This document shows positions 37,191 to 47,618 of a stretch of DNA of 64,000 nt, one piece after another. The notes under the pieces were generated by a model, which was given only the letters and a program-made list of their open reading frames with translations, was not told the DNA's origin and ran no database searches. This stretch comes from Streptococcus australis (lineage in GTDB: Bacteria > Bacillota > Bacilli > Lactobacillales > Streptococcaceae): the NCBI RefSeq assembly GCF_015553625.1, contig NZ_JADNGY010000008.1:26138-90137 (forward strand), given 5' to 3'. Position numbers and translations under genes: made by a program. How positions within the stretch are numbered: the stretch's first letter is position 1; the number at the start of each line of letters is the position of its first letter.

Positions 37191-39308
37191 TTAGTGATTT
37201 TGCTCATTCCCTTTAGAAGATGATTCTGTGTGTTCAGAATTCTCTTCTGAGCTAGATGAACTTGAGCTTTCTTCTGTTGATTCGCTCGTTTCTTCAGCTG
37301 TATAGCTTGGCTCATAATAGTAGTAATTGTAGTTGTTCTTACCATTATTGAGATAGAGGTAGGAACCGCTACGGTATACGCCACTTGGTTGGGTCCAGTC
37401 TTCGCTACCTGATCCGTATTGCTCATACAAATACAGCATCATTTGTTTGTAGACATCCGTCGCGACTTTGATTCCATCATCTAGGACTGGAGTCAAGCGA
37501 TTGGTATATCCTGTCCATACAGCCATAGAATATTGCGTGGTGTAACCCACAAACAATTCATCAGGTGTCACAATACTTGAGTAATTGTAGTCTTTGGTCA
37601 GTTTTTTTAATTCGTTGTCGGCATAGTTAGAGGTACCTGTTTTACCAGCGTGATAAAGACCAGAGATATTTGCATTGTATCCTGTACCAGCTGTGATAAC
37701 TGATTTCAACATATCTGTCATCATGTAAGCTGTGGCTTCTTTCATCACTCGCGTTCCAGAGGTATCAAAGTTCTTCGTTGTACCATCGCTAAAGACAACC
37801 CGATTCACATATTGTGGCTTGTAATAGGTACCGCCATTTGCGAAGGTTGCATAAGCAGCGGCCATCTTCTCACTGCTAGCCCCGTATTTGTTGCTAGAGT
37901 CGCTGGTATTACTTGAGATGGCATTTGCATATACCATTTCTGGATAATCGATTCCGATGCTGCTCAAGAATTTCTGAGCCTTCTTCAAACCAACTTTTTC
38001 AAGGGCCCGGACCGCAGGAACGTTACGGGATTGTTGGAGAGCATAGACCATGCTGATATTGCCATAGTATTGTCTATCCCAGTTATAAATTTGCGTATTT
38101 GTACCAGGGAAGTTGTACGGTGTATCAGGAATGGTTATTCCAGTGGAGCTATATTCTTCATGTTCAATCGCGGGAGCATAATCTGAGATAGGTTTCATTG
38201 TAGAACCCCAATCTCGGTTCGTTTCGACAGCTTGGTTGGTACCGAAGGATACATTAGATGATTGATGACGGGATCCCAACTGAGCAATGACTTTTCCGTT
38301 TGTCACGTCGATGATAGTAGAAGCAACTTGCAACTCATTATCTGGATAATTGACATATTCGTCAGAGTTGTAAATATCCCACAGACGTTTTTGAGCTGCG
38401 GTATCGACGTTGGTGTAGACATCCATACCAGTTGTCAAGACATTGTAGCCTGTTTCTTCTTCGACTTGTTGGATGACTTCTTTAAGGTAGTTATCCATAT
38501 AAGCAGGATAGTTGCTTGAGCCTGTCAGACTTTGTAAACCATCTGTAACAGGTGTATTGACGGCACTTTCGTACTGTTCGTTTGTAATGGACTTCATGTC
38601 CAACATTTCTTTAAGAACCAGATTACGGCGTTGGAGTGCAGCTTCCGGATTGGTATAAGGGTCGTATTGGTTGGGTGCCTGAGGCATTCCGGCCAATAGG
38701 GCCACTTGTGGCAGAGAAAGGTCCTTCAAGTCTTTTGCATAGTAGCTACGAGCAGCTGTTTGCATTCCGTAGTTTCCGTTAGACATGTAGACTTTGTTGA
38801 TGTAGTAGGTCAAAATCTCTTGTTTAGTGGCTTTTTGTTCTAATTGTGTCGCAAGCCAAGCTTCTTGGATTTTCCGAGATAGGGTTTGGTCGGACGAAGA
38901 AGTAGAGAAGTAAGTGAGCTTGATCAATTGCTGTGTAAGAGTGGATCCCCCTTGGCGACCTCCGCGGAGGTTACTGAAGAAGGCTCCTCCAATACGAATA
39001 AAGTCGACCCCTCTGTGATTGAAAAAGCGGTGGTCTTCAATCGCCACAATCGCATTGACCAAGTCGATTGGGATTTCATTTGTTTTTACGTTGATTCGTT
39101 TCTCAGCACCCAAGTCGGCAATCAGATTGTTTTGATTGTCATAGATTTTACTGGAAGTCGTTGCGATGAGGTCTTTCTCAGAAAGAGTCGGTGCTTTTGA
39201 GGCATAGTATCCAAATACCAACCCACCCAGGATAAGTAAAAGGAAAAATAAGGAAATAGCCGCAATCGCTGCATATTTTAACCACTGGATAACTGTTTGT
39301 TTGTTCAT
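37191..39308 (-). CDS. pbp1a: Penicillin-binding protein 1A
   Basis: A 705-residue class A bifunctional peptidoglycan synthase. It has a short cytoplasmic start and membrane anchor (about 12-35), then a glycosyltransferase domain with [12 protein letters not shown] and [11 protein letters not shown]. The transpeptidase domain has STMK, a SRN-type motif (QSRNVPAV) and KTGT. The tail is rich in Y, S and E ([12 protein letters not shown]). The STMK motif is intact, the usual susceptible form. It is paired with recU upstream, with one base or less between them, as in other streptococci. Confidence 0.96.
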   Translation of the reverse strand: MNKQTVIQWLKYAAIAAISLFFLLLILGGLVFGYYASKAPTLSEKDLIATTSSKIYDNQNNLIADLGAEKRINVKTNEIPIDLVNAIVAIEDHRFFNHRGVDFIRIGGAFFSNLRGGRQGGSTLTQQLIKLTYFSTSSSDQTLSRKIQEAWLATQLEQKATKQEILTYYINKVYMSNGNYGMQTAARSYYAKDLKDLSLPQVALLAGMPQAPNQYDPYTNPEAALQRRNLVLKEMLDMKSITNEQYESAVNTPVTDGLQSLTGSSNYPAYMDNYLKEVIQQVEEETGYNVLTTGMDVYTNVDTAAQKRLWDIYNSDEYVNYPDNELQVASTIIDVTNGKVIAQLGSRHQSSNVSFGTNQAVETNRDWGSTMKPISDYAPAIEHEEYSSTGITIPDTPYNFPGTNTQIYNWDRQYYGNISMVYALQQSRNVPAVRALEKVGLKKAQKFLSSIGIDYPEMVYANAISSNTSDSSNKYGASSEKMAAAYATFANGGTYYKPQYVNRVVFSDGTTKNFDTSGTRVMKEATAYMMTDMLKSVITAGTGYNANISGLYHAGKTGTSNYADNELKKLTKDYNYSSIVTPDELFVGYTTQYSMAVWTGYTNRLTPVLDDGIKVATDVYKQMMLYLYEQYGSGSEDWTQPSGVYRSGSYLYLNNGKNNYNYYYYEPSYTAEETSESTEESSSSSSSEENSEHTESSSKGNEQNH

Positions 39309-39902
39309 TTAATTACCGCCTAGTAGATTCTGTTCGATAATATCGAGATAAGGAACGCTTGGAAGGTGATCTGTCTCGATACGATAACCATTTTCCTGTA
39401 TAAAGGTCAATGGCATAGATTTACTGCCGTGATCGATGTTGTAAAAGTCGATTAAGGAAGGAGCTGGCAGTAGATAAGTCTCATTGAGCTTTGCAAAATG
39501 CAAGAGCACAAAACAAATTCCTCCCTGTTGGACGACCGCAGCCATGTGATCAATCTGGTGCTGATGAAAGTTCTTCATCGGCATGGATTGTTTCTGCTGG
39601 GTCTCTTTTGCTTCAAAATCAATGTAGTGTCCTTTATAAACACCAGAATAGTCTGTGGTAGACGCCTGGCGAAAATAAGCTTCCACAATCTTTGCCCGAC
39701 TGCGATGAGGATAGTCCACCTTTACAATCTGGATGGGTGTCGGCTTTTTATGAATCACCGCTAGCCCTCTAGAAAGGTAGTACTGATTGCTCTCATTAAT
39801 CATTTTTTCAAATGTCATCCCCCGATTGGCAAAGTTTACACTTTGCTTCCTCTGGATGGGCGAAGAAGATTTCTTGCTAAGTTTGTGAGGATAGTTGACC
39901 AT
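39309..39902 (-). CDS. recU: Holliday junction resolvase RecU
   Basis: A 197-residue nuclease that resolves recombination intermediates and helps chromosome segregation. Conserved are [17 protein letters not shown], the DFEAKET acid cluster (catalytic D/E/K), and [11 protein letters not shown]. The family is specific to Gram-positives, where it pairs with a PBP gene as here. Its promoter (TATAAT, minus strand, 39935-39940) overlaps a divergent plus-strand promoter. Confidence 0.95.
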   Translation of the reverse strand: MVNYPHKLSKKSSSPIQRKQSVNFANRGMTFEKMINESNQYYLSRGLAVIHKKPTPIQIVKVDYPHRSRAKIVEAYFRQASTTDYSGVYKGHYIDFEAKETQQKQSMPMKNFHQHQIDHMAAVVQQGGICFVLLHFAKLNETYLLPAPSLIDFYNIDHGSKSMPLTFIQENGYRIETDHLPSVPYLDIIEQNLLGGN

Positions 39903-39913
39903 AATTCTCCTTA

Positions 39914-39942
39914 TTGGTACAATTACATCACTCTATTATATC
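39914..39942 (+). promoter_or_regulatory. Overlapping divergent promoters for DUF1273 gene and recU
   Basis: Plus strand: TTGGTA (39914-39919), 17 bp spacer, TATATC (39937-39942). Minus strand: -10 TATAAT is the complement of 39935-39940. The two -10 elements overlap, so the two polymerases should exclude each other. Confidence 0.55.
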
Positions 39943-39968
39943 ACAAAATGAAGAAGGGAGGGGAAATA

Positions 39969-40496
39969 ATGAATAGTTTACTGATTACAGGTTACAAGGC
40001 ATTTGAATTGGGAATTCTGACAGCAAAGGACCCTAGACTTCCCATTATTAAAGAGGCGATTCGCAGGGATTTAGTCCGTTTTTTGGAAGAGGGCGTCAAG
40101 TGGCTGATTTTTACGGGTAATCTAGGTTTTGAAGCCTGGGCCTTGGAGGTTGCCCAGGAATTAAAAAAAGAATACGAGATACAGTTGGCCACGATTTTTA
40201 TGTTTGAAAACCAAGGAGAGAACTGGAATGAGGCCAATCAAGAACTCCTTAGTCGCTTTAAGCAGGTTGATTTTGTCAAGTATGCCTATCCCTCTTATAG
40301 CCAGCCAGGCCAATTTAAAGAATACAATACATTTTTGTTAGAAAATACAGATGGCGCTTATTTATTTTACGATCCAGAACACGAAACAAATCTCAAATAT
40401 CTTTACAAAATGATGCTAGAAATGGATCAGTATCATGTCAAAAGATTAAACTTTGATGACTTAAATGAAGTAGCGGAAAAAATTTACGAAAAATAA
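39969..40496 (+). CDS. DUF1273 (YpsA-like, SLOG superfamily) protein
   Basis: A 175-residue protein of the YpsA family. Visible features are [13 protein letters not shown] at the start, [21 protein letters not shown], and a C-terminal [18 protein letters not shown]. The Rossmann-like SLOG fold is thought to bind a nucleotide or derivative. In B. subtilis YpsA has been linked to division, and here it lies next to gpsB, as ypsA does there. The start ATG 39969 has GGGAGGGG upstream. Confidence 0.85.
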   Translation: MNSLLITGYKAFELGILTAKDPRLPIIKEAIRRDLVRFLEEGVKWLIFTGNLGFEAWALEVAQELKKEYEIQLATIFMFENQGENWNEANQELLSRFKQVDFVKYAYPSYSQPGQFKEYNTFLLENTDGAYLFYDPEHETNLKYLYKMMLEMDQYHVKRLNFDDLNEVAEKIYEK

Positions 40497-40506
40497 GTGA
40501 TTTACC

Positions 40507-40536
40507 TTGATTTTTGCTCCTCATTTTTTATATAAT
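40507..40536 (+). promoter_or_regulatory. Promoter of gpsB
   Basis: TTGATT (40507-40512), 18 bp spacer, TATAAT (40531-40536). Confidence 0.65.
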
Positions 40537-40565
40537 GATTATGATTAACTAGAACGGAGAGAATG

Positions 40566-40910
40566 ATGGCAAGTATTATTTTTACTGCGAAAGATATTTT
40601 TGATCAAGATTTCAAAAAAGAAGTTCGTGGATTTAGTAAAGTTGAGGTAAATGAGTTTTTGGATGATGTCATCAAAGACTATGAAACCTATGCTGCCTTA
40701 GTGAAGGAATTGAAAGAAGAAAATGCTCGGCTCCGTGAAGAATTAGCGAAGAAAACGAGCCAAGCAACTCCGAGTCCATCAGTTCCTGAATCTGCTCCAA
40801 AGCATGAGTTTCCTCAGGTCACTACTACGACAAACTTCGATATTTTGAAACGCTTAAATCGTCTTGAAAAAGAAGTCTTCGGGAAACAAGTCATAGATCG
40901 TGATTTTTAA
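40566..40910 (+). CDS. gpsB: Cell division regulator GpsB
   Basis: A 114-residue DivIVA-like coiled-coil protein that coordinates septal and peripheral wall synthesis and supports StkP activity. The N-terminal DivIVA domain reads [36 protein letters not shown] linker of T, S and P is followed by a short C-terminal helix ([17 protein letters not shown]). I choose ATG 40566 over 40563 because of Shine-Dalgarno spacing. It sits directly before the RNase P RNA gene. Confidence 0.95.
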   Translation: MASIIFTAKDIFDQDFKKEVRGFSKVEVNEFLDDVIKDYETYAALVKELKEENARLREELAKKTSQATPSPSVPESAPKHEFPQVTTTTNFDILKRLNRLEKEVFGKQVIDRDF

Positions 40911-40925
40911 GACATAAAAGATGAA

Positions 40926-41310
40926 TCGTGCAATTTTTGGATAATCGCGTGAGAGCTTTCTCTCATGAGGAAAGTCCATGCTAGCACAGGCTGTGATGCC
41001 TGTAGTGTTTGTGCTAGGTGAATCCATAAGCCTAGGGACTTGATGTTCAAGTTACGGCGAGCGAACGGGCTAAGTCTTAGGATAAGTTCTACTAGCTCTG
41101 AAAGTGCCACAGTGACGTAGTTTTTAGGGAAACCTAAAAAGTGGAACGCGGTAAACCCCTCAAGCTAGCAACCCAAACTTTGGTCGGGGCATAGGATGCA
41201 TGGAAACGAACATAGCATTCTGACTGGAAACAGTAGACAGATGATTATCGAAGGAAATGGTACCTAGTCATTTCTGGAACAAAACATGGCTTATAGAAAA
41301 TTGCATATAG
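40926..41310 (+). ncRNA. rnpB: RNase P RNA, type B
   Basis: The catalytic RNA of RNase P, which trims the 5' leader of tRNAs. Conserved pieces are GAGGAAAGTCCATGCT near the 5' end, AAAGTGCCACAGTGACG, GGAACGCGGTAAACCCCTC, and AACAAAACATGGCTTA near the 3' end. The ends pair: TGCAATTTT at 40929 with AAAATTGCA at 41298. The B type is expected for low-GC Gram-positives. It lies in the usual streptococcal place between gpsB and the THUMP methyltransferase gene. Confidence 0.96.
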
Positions 41311-41314
41311 GTGG

Positions 41315-41346
41315 CGAGGGGGAGAGAAATCTCAACCTCCTTTTTT
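41315..41346 (+). terminator. Terminator of rnpB
   Basis: GAGG-GGGAGA pairs with TCTC-AACCTC, followed by six T residues. Confidence 0.75.
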
Positions 41347-41362
41347 AAACAATGGGGAATAA

Positions 41363-42535
41363 ATGAAAAAACAATTTGAATTAATCGCGACAGCTGCTGC
41401 TGGATTAGAAGCAGTAGTTGGGCGTGAATTGCGTGAGCTAGGCTACGATTGCCAAGTGGAAAATGGACGGGTTCGTTTCAAAGGCGATGTTCGTGCGATT
41501 ATCGAAACCAATCTTTGGTTGCGTGCTGCTGACCGAATCAAGATCGTCGTAGGATCTTTTCCTGCCCGCACCTTTGAAGAACTCTTTCAAGGAGTTTTTG
41601 CCTTGGATTGGGATCAATATCTCCCTTTAGGAGCGCGTTTCCCTATCTCAAAAGCAAAATGCGTCAAATCCAAACTGCATAACGAACCGAGTGTACAAGC
41701 TATTTCGAAAAAGGCAGTTGTTAAAAAGTTGCAAAAACACTATGCTCGTCCGGAAGGCGTTCCATTGATCGAAAATGGAGCAGAATTTAAAATTGAAGTT
41801 TCTATCTTGAAGGACCAAGCGACTATTTTAATTGATACCACTGGCAGTAGCCTGTTTAAACGAGGTTATCGGACTGAAAAGGGTGGGGCACCCATCAAGG
41901 AAAATATGGCGGCAGCCATTCTTCAACTTTCTAATTGGTATCCAGATAAGCCCTTGGTTGATCCGACTTGTGGATCAGGGACCTTCTGTATCGAAGCGGC
42001 TATGATGGCTCGCCAGATAGCGCCAGGCTTGAGACGGACCTTCTCTTTTGAAGAATGGAATTGGGTAGATGATCGCCTGATTCAAGAAGTGCGTACAGAA
42101 GCTACTAAAAAGATAAATCGTGATCTCGTTCTAGACATCATGGGGACGGATATCGATGCGCGGATGGTCGAGATTGCTAAAGAAAATGCTCAAAAAGCAG
42201 GAGTTGCGAGCGATATCACCTTTAAGCAAATGCGGGTCCAAGATTTGCGTTCGGATAAGATCAATGGGGTCATTATCTCCAATCCGCCGTATGGTGAACG
42301 CTTATCCGATGATGCAGGGGTGACAAAATTGTACGCTGAAATGGGAGAGGTCTTTGAGCCCTTGAAGACTTGGAGCAAATTTATCCTGACCAGCGATGAA
42401 AACTTTGAAAAGAAGTTTGGGCGACAAGCGGATAAAAAAAGAAAATTATATAACGGAACCTTAAAGGTTGACTTGTATCAGTTCTTTGGGGAGCGGGTAC
42501 GTCGACAAGCGACTAGTGAGAAAGGAAACATATGA
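41363..42535 (+). CDS. THUMP-domain RNA methyltransferase (RlmL/YpsC-like)
   Basis: A 390-residue SAM-dependent methyltransferase. The N-terminal THUMP RNA-binding domain (about 45-155) is followed by a UPF0020-type methylase domain with PTCGSGTFCIEAA (SAM motif) and the catalytic NPPYGERL. It belongs with the N-terminal half of E. coli RlmL and B. subtilis YpsC, so the target is probably guanine N2 of 23S rRNA. I leave the symbol empty because the exact target is not shown. It overlaps mapZ by 4 bp. Confidence 0.9.
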   Translation: MKKQFELIATAAAGLEAVVGRELRELGYDCQVENGRVRFKGDVRAIIETNLWLRAADRIKIVVGSFPARTFEELFQGVFALDWDQYLPLGARFPISKAKCVKSKLHNEPSVQAISKKAVVKKLQKHYARPEGVPLIENGAEFKIEVSILKDQATILIDTTGSSLFKRGYRTEKGGAPIKENMAAAILQLSNWYPDKPLVDPTCGSGTFCIEAAMMARQIAPGLRRTFSFEEWNWVDDRLIQEVRTEATKKINRDLVLDIMGTDIDARMVEIAKENAQKAGVASDITFKQMRVQDLRSDKINGVIISNPPYGERLSDDAGVTKLYAEMGEVFEPLKTWSKFILTSDENFEKKFGRQADKKRKLYNGTLKVDLYQFFGERVRRQATSEKGNI

Positions 42536-43971
42536 CAAAAGAAGATAAACAGCAGTTGGGCCAAGAGGCAGAGTCAGTTCTTGATTTTAAGGACGCCAAA
42601 GAGATGACGATTGGCCAAGCGAACCGCAAAGCTGAAGAAATCGAAGCAGGGGTCAAGGAAACAGACAATGTCCTCGATAAATACATCAAACAGCACCGTG
42701 ACGAAATCGAAGCTCACAAGTTTGATACCATCGTCATGCAAAAGGAAATGTTGGCTGAGGCAGAGGAAGCAGTCACTGTGGAAGCAACAGAGTCAATTCC
42801 AAATGAAGAACCTGCAACAGAAGCAAGCTCAGCAGAAGCAGCTAAAAAAGAGGTTGCATCTGCTCGCATTCCAGATCCAATTCCTGGGGAACGCCCTGCA
42901 AAAATTAAGTTTGGTCCAGAGCCAACAGAACCATATGTGGATGAAGAAATTGAGATTCCTGAAGAACCGAAAAAAAGCCGGGTCAAACCAATTTTGTTTT
43001 CAGTTTTAGCTCTGACAGCAGTTGCTACGGCTAGTTGGTTGTCTTATCAATGGATCCGTAACCAGTCTAAAGGGGAAACGACAGTCGTCTCTTCTACTAG
43101 CTCATCTAGCAAGAAGTCCTCTAGTTCTTCTTCCTCAACGAGCGCGAATACAGAGGCTTTGCTGAAGGACTTTAATGATCAGTATGCAGCCTTCTATACA
43201 GATGACACGCAGACGAAATTGAAAAATGATTCTTTTGGTAATTTGGAAAAACTAAAAGCCAGTTTAGATAAATTGAAAGACACCAAGGAATACGATGCAG
43301 CCAAAAGTAAATACGATGAATTGGTGAAGCAGGTTTCTGCTATTCAAACAGTAAACTCTCAGTTTACCAGCCCAGTTATTAAGGATGGGGCCATCGATAC
43401 CAAGGCGCAGGTAAAGAGTGATGCAGTCTTTTCAGATGTGTCAACATCTAATACACAATTGAACCAATTATTGAAGGATGCAGCTTCTCAAGGACGCTCG
43501 CAACAAGTTGCGACTCCAGCACCCGTGACAGATGATGGTGGCAGTGCTACAGGTGGAAATGCAGTTTCTTCAGGAACGGTAACCAGTCCAGCTCCTACAC
43601 CAGCCCCAGCTACTGAAGGCAACACGATAGGCGGAGTGAACCCAGGCTATTCTGGCTTTGGCCTTCAAAGTACTGGTGTGCCACTTCAACGAAACTTGAG
43701 CCGGGTGCCATACAACCAAGCAGCGCTTGACGATGTAAACAATCCTGCATGGACCTTTAACCCTGGTATTTTGGAGAAAGTTCTGAAGATTGCTCGGGAA
43801 CGTGGGCATATCGTTGGAGATCAATACATCTTGGAACGCGTGAATATCATCAACGGCAATGGTTATTACAACCTCTTTAAGCCAGATGGAACTTATTTGT
43901 TTAGTATCAATGCTAAAACAGGCTACTTTGTCGGAAACGGAAAAGGCCATTCCGATGCATTGGATTATTAA
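42532..43971 (+). CDS. mapZ: Midcell-anchored protein Z (MapZ)
   Basis: A 479-residue bitopic protein that marks the division site in streptococci by binding peptidoglycan outside and FtsZ inside. The acidic cytoplasmic part (about 1-155) holds the region phosphorylated by StkP in pneumococcus. One membrane segment (about 157-176, ILFSVLALTAVATASWLSY) is followed by a serine-rich linker, a first extracellular helical domain, a T/P/G-rich spacer and a conserved C-terminal domain (about 385-479). The location after the THUMP methyltransferase gene is the same as in pneumococcus. Confidence 0.92.
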   Translation: MTKEDKQQLGQEAESVLDFKDAKEMTIGQANRKAEEIEAGVKETDNVLDKYIKQHRDEIEAHKFDTIVMQKEMLAEAEEAVTVEATESIPNEEPATEASSAEAAKKEVASARIPDPIPGERPAKIKFGPEPTEPYVDEEIEIPEEPKKSRVKPILFSVLALTAVATASWLSYQWIRNQSKGETTVVSSTSSSSKKSSSSSSSTSANTEALLKDFNDQYAAFYTDDTQTKLKNDSFGNLEKLKASLDKLKDTKEYDAAKSKYDELVKQVSAIQTVNSQFTSPVIKDGAIDTKAQVKSDAVFSDVSTSNTQLNQLLKDAASQGRSQQVATPAPVTDDGGSATGGNAVSSGTVTSPAPTPAPATEGNTIGGVNPGYSGFGLQSTGVPLQRNLSRVPYNQAALDDVNNPAWTFNPGILEKVLKIARERGHIVGDQYILERVNIINGNGYYNLFKPDGTYLFSINAKTGYFVGNGKGHSDALDY

Positions 43972-43982
43972 GAATTAAAAAA

Positions 43983-44009
43983 ACTTCTCTTTGAAAGAGA
44001 AGTCTTTTG
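43983..44009 (+). terminator. Terminator between mapZ and luxS (bidirectional)
   Basis: ACTTCTCTT pairs with AAGAGAAGT, followed by a T-rich run in the plus direction and preceded by an A-run for luxS on the minus strand. Confidence 0.75.
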
Positions 44010-44013
44010 TTTT

Positions 44014-44496
44014 TTATACGATATGGCGTGTGAATGGATCGTCAGAAATACCTTGTTCGAGAATCAATTTGCACCACTCTTTGGCAGAAAAGAGGCTGTG
44101 ATCTTTATAGTTTCCGCAAGATTCAATCGTCGTTCCTGGGACGTCCTCCCAGCTAGTCGCTTCAGCAATTTCCTCTAGGGAGGATTTAATGACTTGTGCA
44201 ATGGTTTTTGGATTGTGCTGTCCCCACATAATCATATGGAAGCCAGTACGACACCCAAATGGGGAACAATCGATCATTCCATCAATGCGTTTACGGATCA
44301 ACATAGCTAATAGATGCTCAATTGTATGTAAACCAGCAGTCGGGATAGAGTCTTCATTTGGTTGAACCAAGCGGATATCGTAGTTTGAGATGACATCTCC
44401 TTTTGGTCCAGTTTCCTCTCCGATTAGGCGGACGTAAGGGGCTTTTACAGCAGTGTGGTCTAATTCAAAACTTTCCACAATAACTTCTTTCGTCAT
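44014..44496 (-). CDS. luxS: S-ribosylhomocysteine lyase
   Basis: A 160-residue metalloenzyme that splits S-ribosylhomocysteine to homocysteine and DPD, the AI-2 precursor. Metal ligands are H57 and H61 in LHTIEHL and the later Cys in [10 protein letters not shown]; the catalytic Cys is C82 in SPFGC. It is monocistronic. A TGC-TATAAT extended -10 on the minus strand (complement of 44524-44532) drives it. Confidence 0.97.
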   Translation of the reverse strand: MTKEVIVESFELDHTAVKAPYVRLIGEETGPKGDVISNYDIRLVQPNEDSIPTAGLHTIEHLLAMLIRKRIDGMIDCSPFGCRTGFHMIMWGQHNPKTIAQVIKSSLEEIAEATSWEDVPGTTIESCGNYKDHSLFSAKEWCKLILEQGISDDPFTRHIV

Positions 44497-44689
44497 GTAT
44501 CTTCCTCAATTTCTTTTTTCTTGATTATAGCACAATTGTCAGTGGATGAAAACATAAGAGAAGAGAGAGGCAAGTAGCCGTTGAAATAAGATTCAGAAGC
44601 TTGTTTTTAGGGTGTTTTTCCGTTAGAATCAAAGGAAAGAAGCATTAGAATAATAGCAGAAATAGATTAGTTTTCGCTAGAAAATTTGT

Positions 44690-44718
44690 TTGTTAATTTT
44701 GTAAAAATATGATAAAAT
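44690..44718 (+). promoter_or_regulatory. Promoter of rny
   Basis: TTGTTA (44690-44695), 17 bp spacer, TAAAAT (44713-44718). The rest of the 270-bp gap between luxS and rny shows no other gene. Confidence 0.55.
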
Positions 44719-44766
44719 AATAAAGAATTTTTTAATTCAACTATTCATTAGATTAGGGGTAAAAAC

Positions 44767-46374
44767 ATGGAATTTGGAATTGCAATTGTTTTTGCCGCAA
44801 TCATTGGTTTAGTCATTGGATATGTAGGGATCTCAGTCAAGATGAAAGCATCGAAAGAGGCTGCAGAACTTACTCTTTTAAATGCTGAACAAGAAGCAAC
44901 GAATTTACGTGGACAGGCAGAGCGCGAAGCTGATTTGATTTTGAAAGAAGCTAAGCACGAGTCTAGTTCACTTAAAAAAGAAGCACTTTTGGAGGCAAAG
45001 GAAGAAGCCAGAAAATATCGAGAAGAAGTCGATGCTGAGTTTAAATCAGAGCGTCAAGAATTAAAACAATTAGAAACCCGCTTAGCGGAACGTTCGAATA
45101 ATCTTGATCGCAAAGATGACAATCTTACGAGCAAAGAGCAAGCTCTTGAACAAAAAGAGCAAAGTCTTTCAGATAGAACTAAACACATTGATGCGCGTGA
45201 AGAACAATTACATGAGCTAGAAAAGAGGAAAGAAGAAGAATTAGAAAAAATTGCTTCTCTGACTCAATCGGAAGCACGTGATATTATCTTAACGCAAACA
45301 GAAGAACGACTTTCCAAAGAGATTGAGACTCGAATTCGAGAAGCAGAAGTGGAAGTGAAAGAACGTTCAGATAAAGTTGCAAAAGATATCCTGGTTCAAG
45401 CCATGCAACGGATGGCCGGGGATTTTGTGGCAGAACAGACCAACTCAACGGTTCATTTACCAGATGATGGAATGAAGGGCCGGATTATTGGTCGCGAAGG
45501 TCGAAATATCCGAACCTTCGAAAGCTTGACAGGTGTGGATGTGATTATTGATGACACTCCAGAAGTAGTCACCCTGTCTGCATTTGATCCGATTCGTCGG
45601 GAAATCGCACGAATGACCATGGAAAGTCTCTTGAAAGATGGTCGCATCCATCCAGCTCGGATTGAAGAGTTGGTAGAGAAGAACCGTTTGGAAATTGACC
45701 AACGGATTCGTGAATATGGTGAAGCAGCAGCCTATGAAATTGGCGCACCAAATCTACATCCTGATTTGATGAAGATTATGGGACGCTTGCAATTCAGAAC
45801 TTCTTATGGACAGAACGTCTTGCGTCACTCCATTGAGGTTGCTAAGTTATCTGGTATTATTGCTAGTGAGCTTGGTGAAAATGCTACCTTGGCTCGTCGA
45901 GCTGGTTTCCTTCATGATATTGGTAAAGCCATCGACCGTGAGGTAGAAGGTAGCCACGTAGAAATTGGTACTGAATTAGCTCGTAAATACAAAGAGCATC
46001 CAGTTGTTGTCAATACGATTGCTAGTCACCATGGTGATGTTGAACCAGAAAGTGTCATCGCAGTTATTGTTGCAGCAGCAGATGCCTTGAGTGCAGCGCG
46101 TCCAGGTGCCCGGAGCGAGTCTCTTGAAAGCTACATCAAACGCCTGCAAGATCTTGAAGAAATTGCAAATGGCTTTGAGGGAGTTAAGACAAGCTTTGCC
46201 TTGCAAGCAGGTCGTGAAATTCGAATTATGGTCAGCCCTGAAGAAGTCAAGGATGATAAGTTGACCATCTTGGCTCATGATATCCGTGAGAAGATTGAGT
46301 CCAACTTGGAGTACCCTGGTAACATCAAGGTAACCGTTATTCGTGAATTACGTGCCATTGATTATGCAAAATAG
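44767..46374 (+). CDS. rny: Ribonuclease Y
   Basis: A 535-residue membrane-anchored endoribonuclease that starts mRNA decay. One N-terminal membrane segment (about 3-22) is followed by a long, charged coiled coil (about 28-200), a KH domain ([15 protein letters not shown]), and an HD domain ([14 protein letters not shown] with the catalytic HD pair). Length and order are normal. It is monocistronic. Confidence 0.96.
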   Translation: MEFGIAIVFAAIIGLVIGYVGISVKMKASKEAAELTLLNAEQEATNLRGQAEREADLILKEAKHESSSLKKEALLEAKEEARKYREEVDAEFKSERQELKQLETRLAERSNNLDRKDDNLTSKEQALEQKEQSLSDRTKHIDAREEQLHELEKRKEEELEKIASLTQSEARDIILTQTEERLSKEIETRIREAEVEVKERSDKVAKDILVQAMQRMAGDFVAEQTNSTVHLPDDGMKGRIIGREGRNIRTFESLTGVDVIIDDTPEVVTLSAFDPIRREIARMTMESLLKDGRIHPARIEELVEKNRLEIDQRIREYGEAAAYEIGAPNLHPDLMKIMGRLQFRTSYGQNVLRHSIEVAKLSGIIASELGENATLARRAGFLHDIGKAIDREVEGSHVEIGTELARKYKEHPVVVNTIASHHGDVEPESVIAVIVAAADALSAARPGARSESLESYIKRLQDLEEIANGFEGVKTSFALQAGREIRIMVSPEEVKDDKLTILAHDIREKIESNLEYPGNIKVTVIRELRAIDYAK

Positions 46375-46400
46375 AGCTTGTTAAAAGCCATATATAAAAG

Positions 46401-46442
46401 ATAGTCAGCGAAGGTGGAACAACCTTAGTTGGCTATTTTTTT
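46401..46442 (+). terminator. Rho-independent terminator after rny
   Basis: ATAGTCAGC and AAGGT pair with ACCTT and GTTGGCTAT (some G-T pairs), followed by seven T residues. Confidence 0.8.
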
Positions 46443-46528
46443 GTGAGTCGTGTTAAAAATGGGTTAGCACAGATGAAATGGTTCATTGGTAGAGAAGTGG
46501 TTAGGGCCTTGCCTCTAGGAAAAATCTG

Positions 46529-46557
46529 TTGAAAAATCTTTCTATTTTTGTTACACT
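46529..46557 (+). promoter_or_regulatory. Promoter of the gmk-stkP operon
   Basis: TTGAAA (46529-46534), 17 bp spacer, TACACT (46552-46557) with a TG extension. It is the only clear promoter before seven closely spaced genes. Confidence 0.6.
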
Positions 46558-46563
46558 AGATAG

Positions 46564-47214
<651 letters not shown>

Positions 47215-47241
47215 TTAGAATAGGAATTAGGTAAAAAGATT

Positions 47242-47556
47242 ATGATGTTAAAACCATCTATTGACACATTGTTGGATAAAGTACCGTCAAAATACTCTTT
47301 GGTTATTCTTGAAGCCAAACGAGCTCATGAGTTAGAGAGTGGTGCAACTCCTACTCAAGAATTTCAATCAGTAAAATCTACCTTGCGTGCCTTGGAAGAG
47401 ATTGAATCAGGAAATGTGGTGATTCACCCAGATCCAGAAGCTAAGCGTGAAGCGGTTCGTCGTCGAATCGAAGCAGAACGCTTGCGTAAAGAAGAAGAAG
47501 AGCGTAAAATTAAAGAACAAATCGCGAAAGAAAAAGAAGATGGTGAAAAAATTTAA
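47242..47556 (+). CDS. rpoZ: RNA polymerase omega subunit
   Basis: A 104-residue subunit that supports RNA polymerase assembly. The core [30 protein letters not shown] region is typical. The C-terminus is a long charged helix ([15 protein letters not shown]), usual in streptococci. ATG 47242 and ATG 47245 are both possible. It follows gmk by 27 bp. Confidence 0.93.
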   Translation: MMLKPSIDTLLDKVPSKYSLVILEAKRAHELESGATPTQEFQSVKSTLRALEEIESGNVVIHPDPEAKREAVRRRIEAERLRKEEEERKIKEQIAKEKEDGEKI

Positions 47557-47618
47557 GGTTGGGTTCGCTCAATCTTATTTTTTGCTATTTAGCGCTAGGA
47601 CAGGAAGGAGGTGGAAGC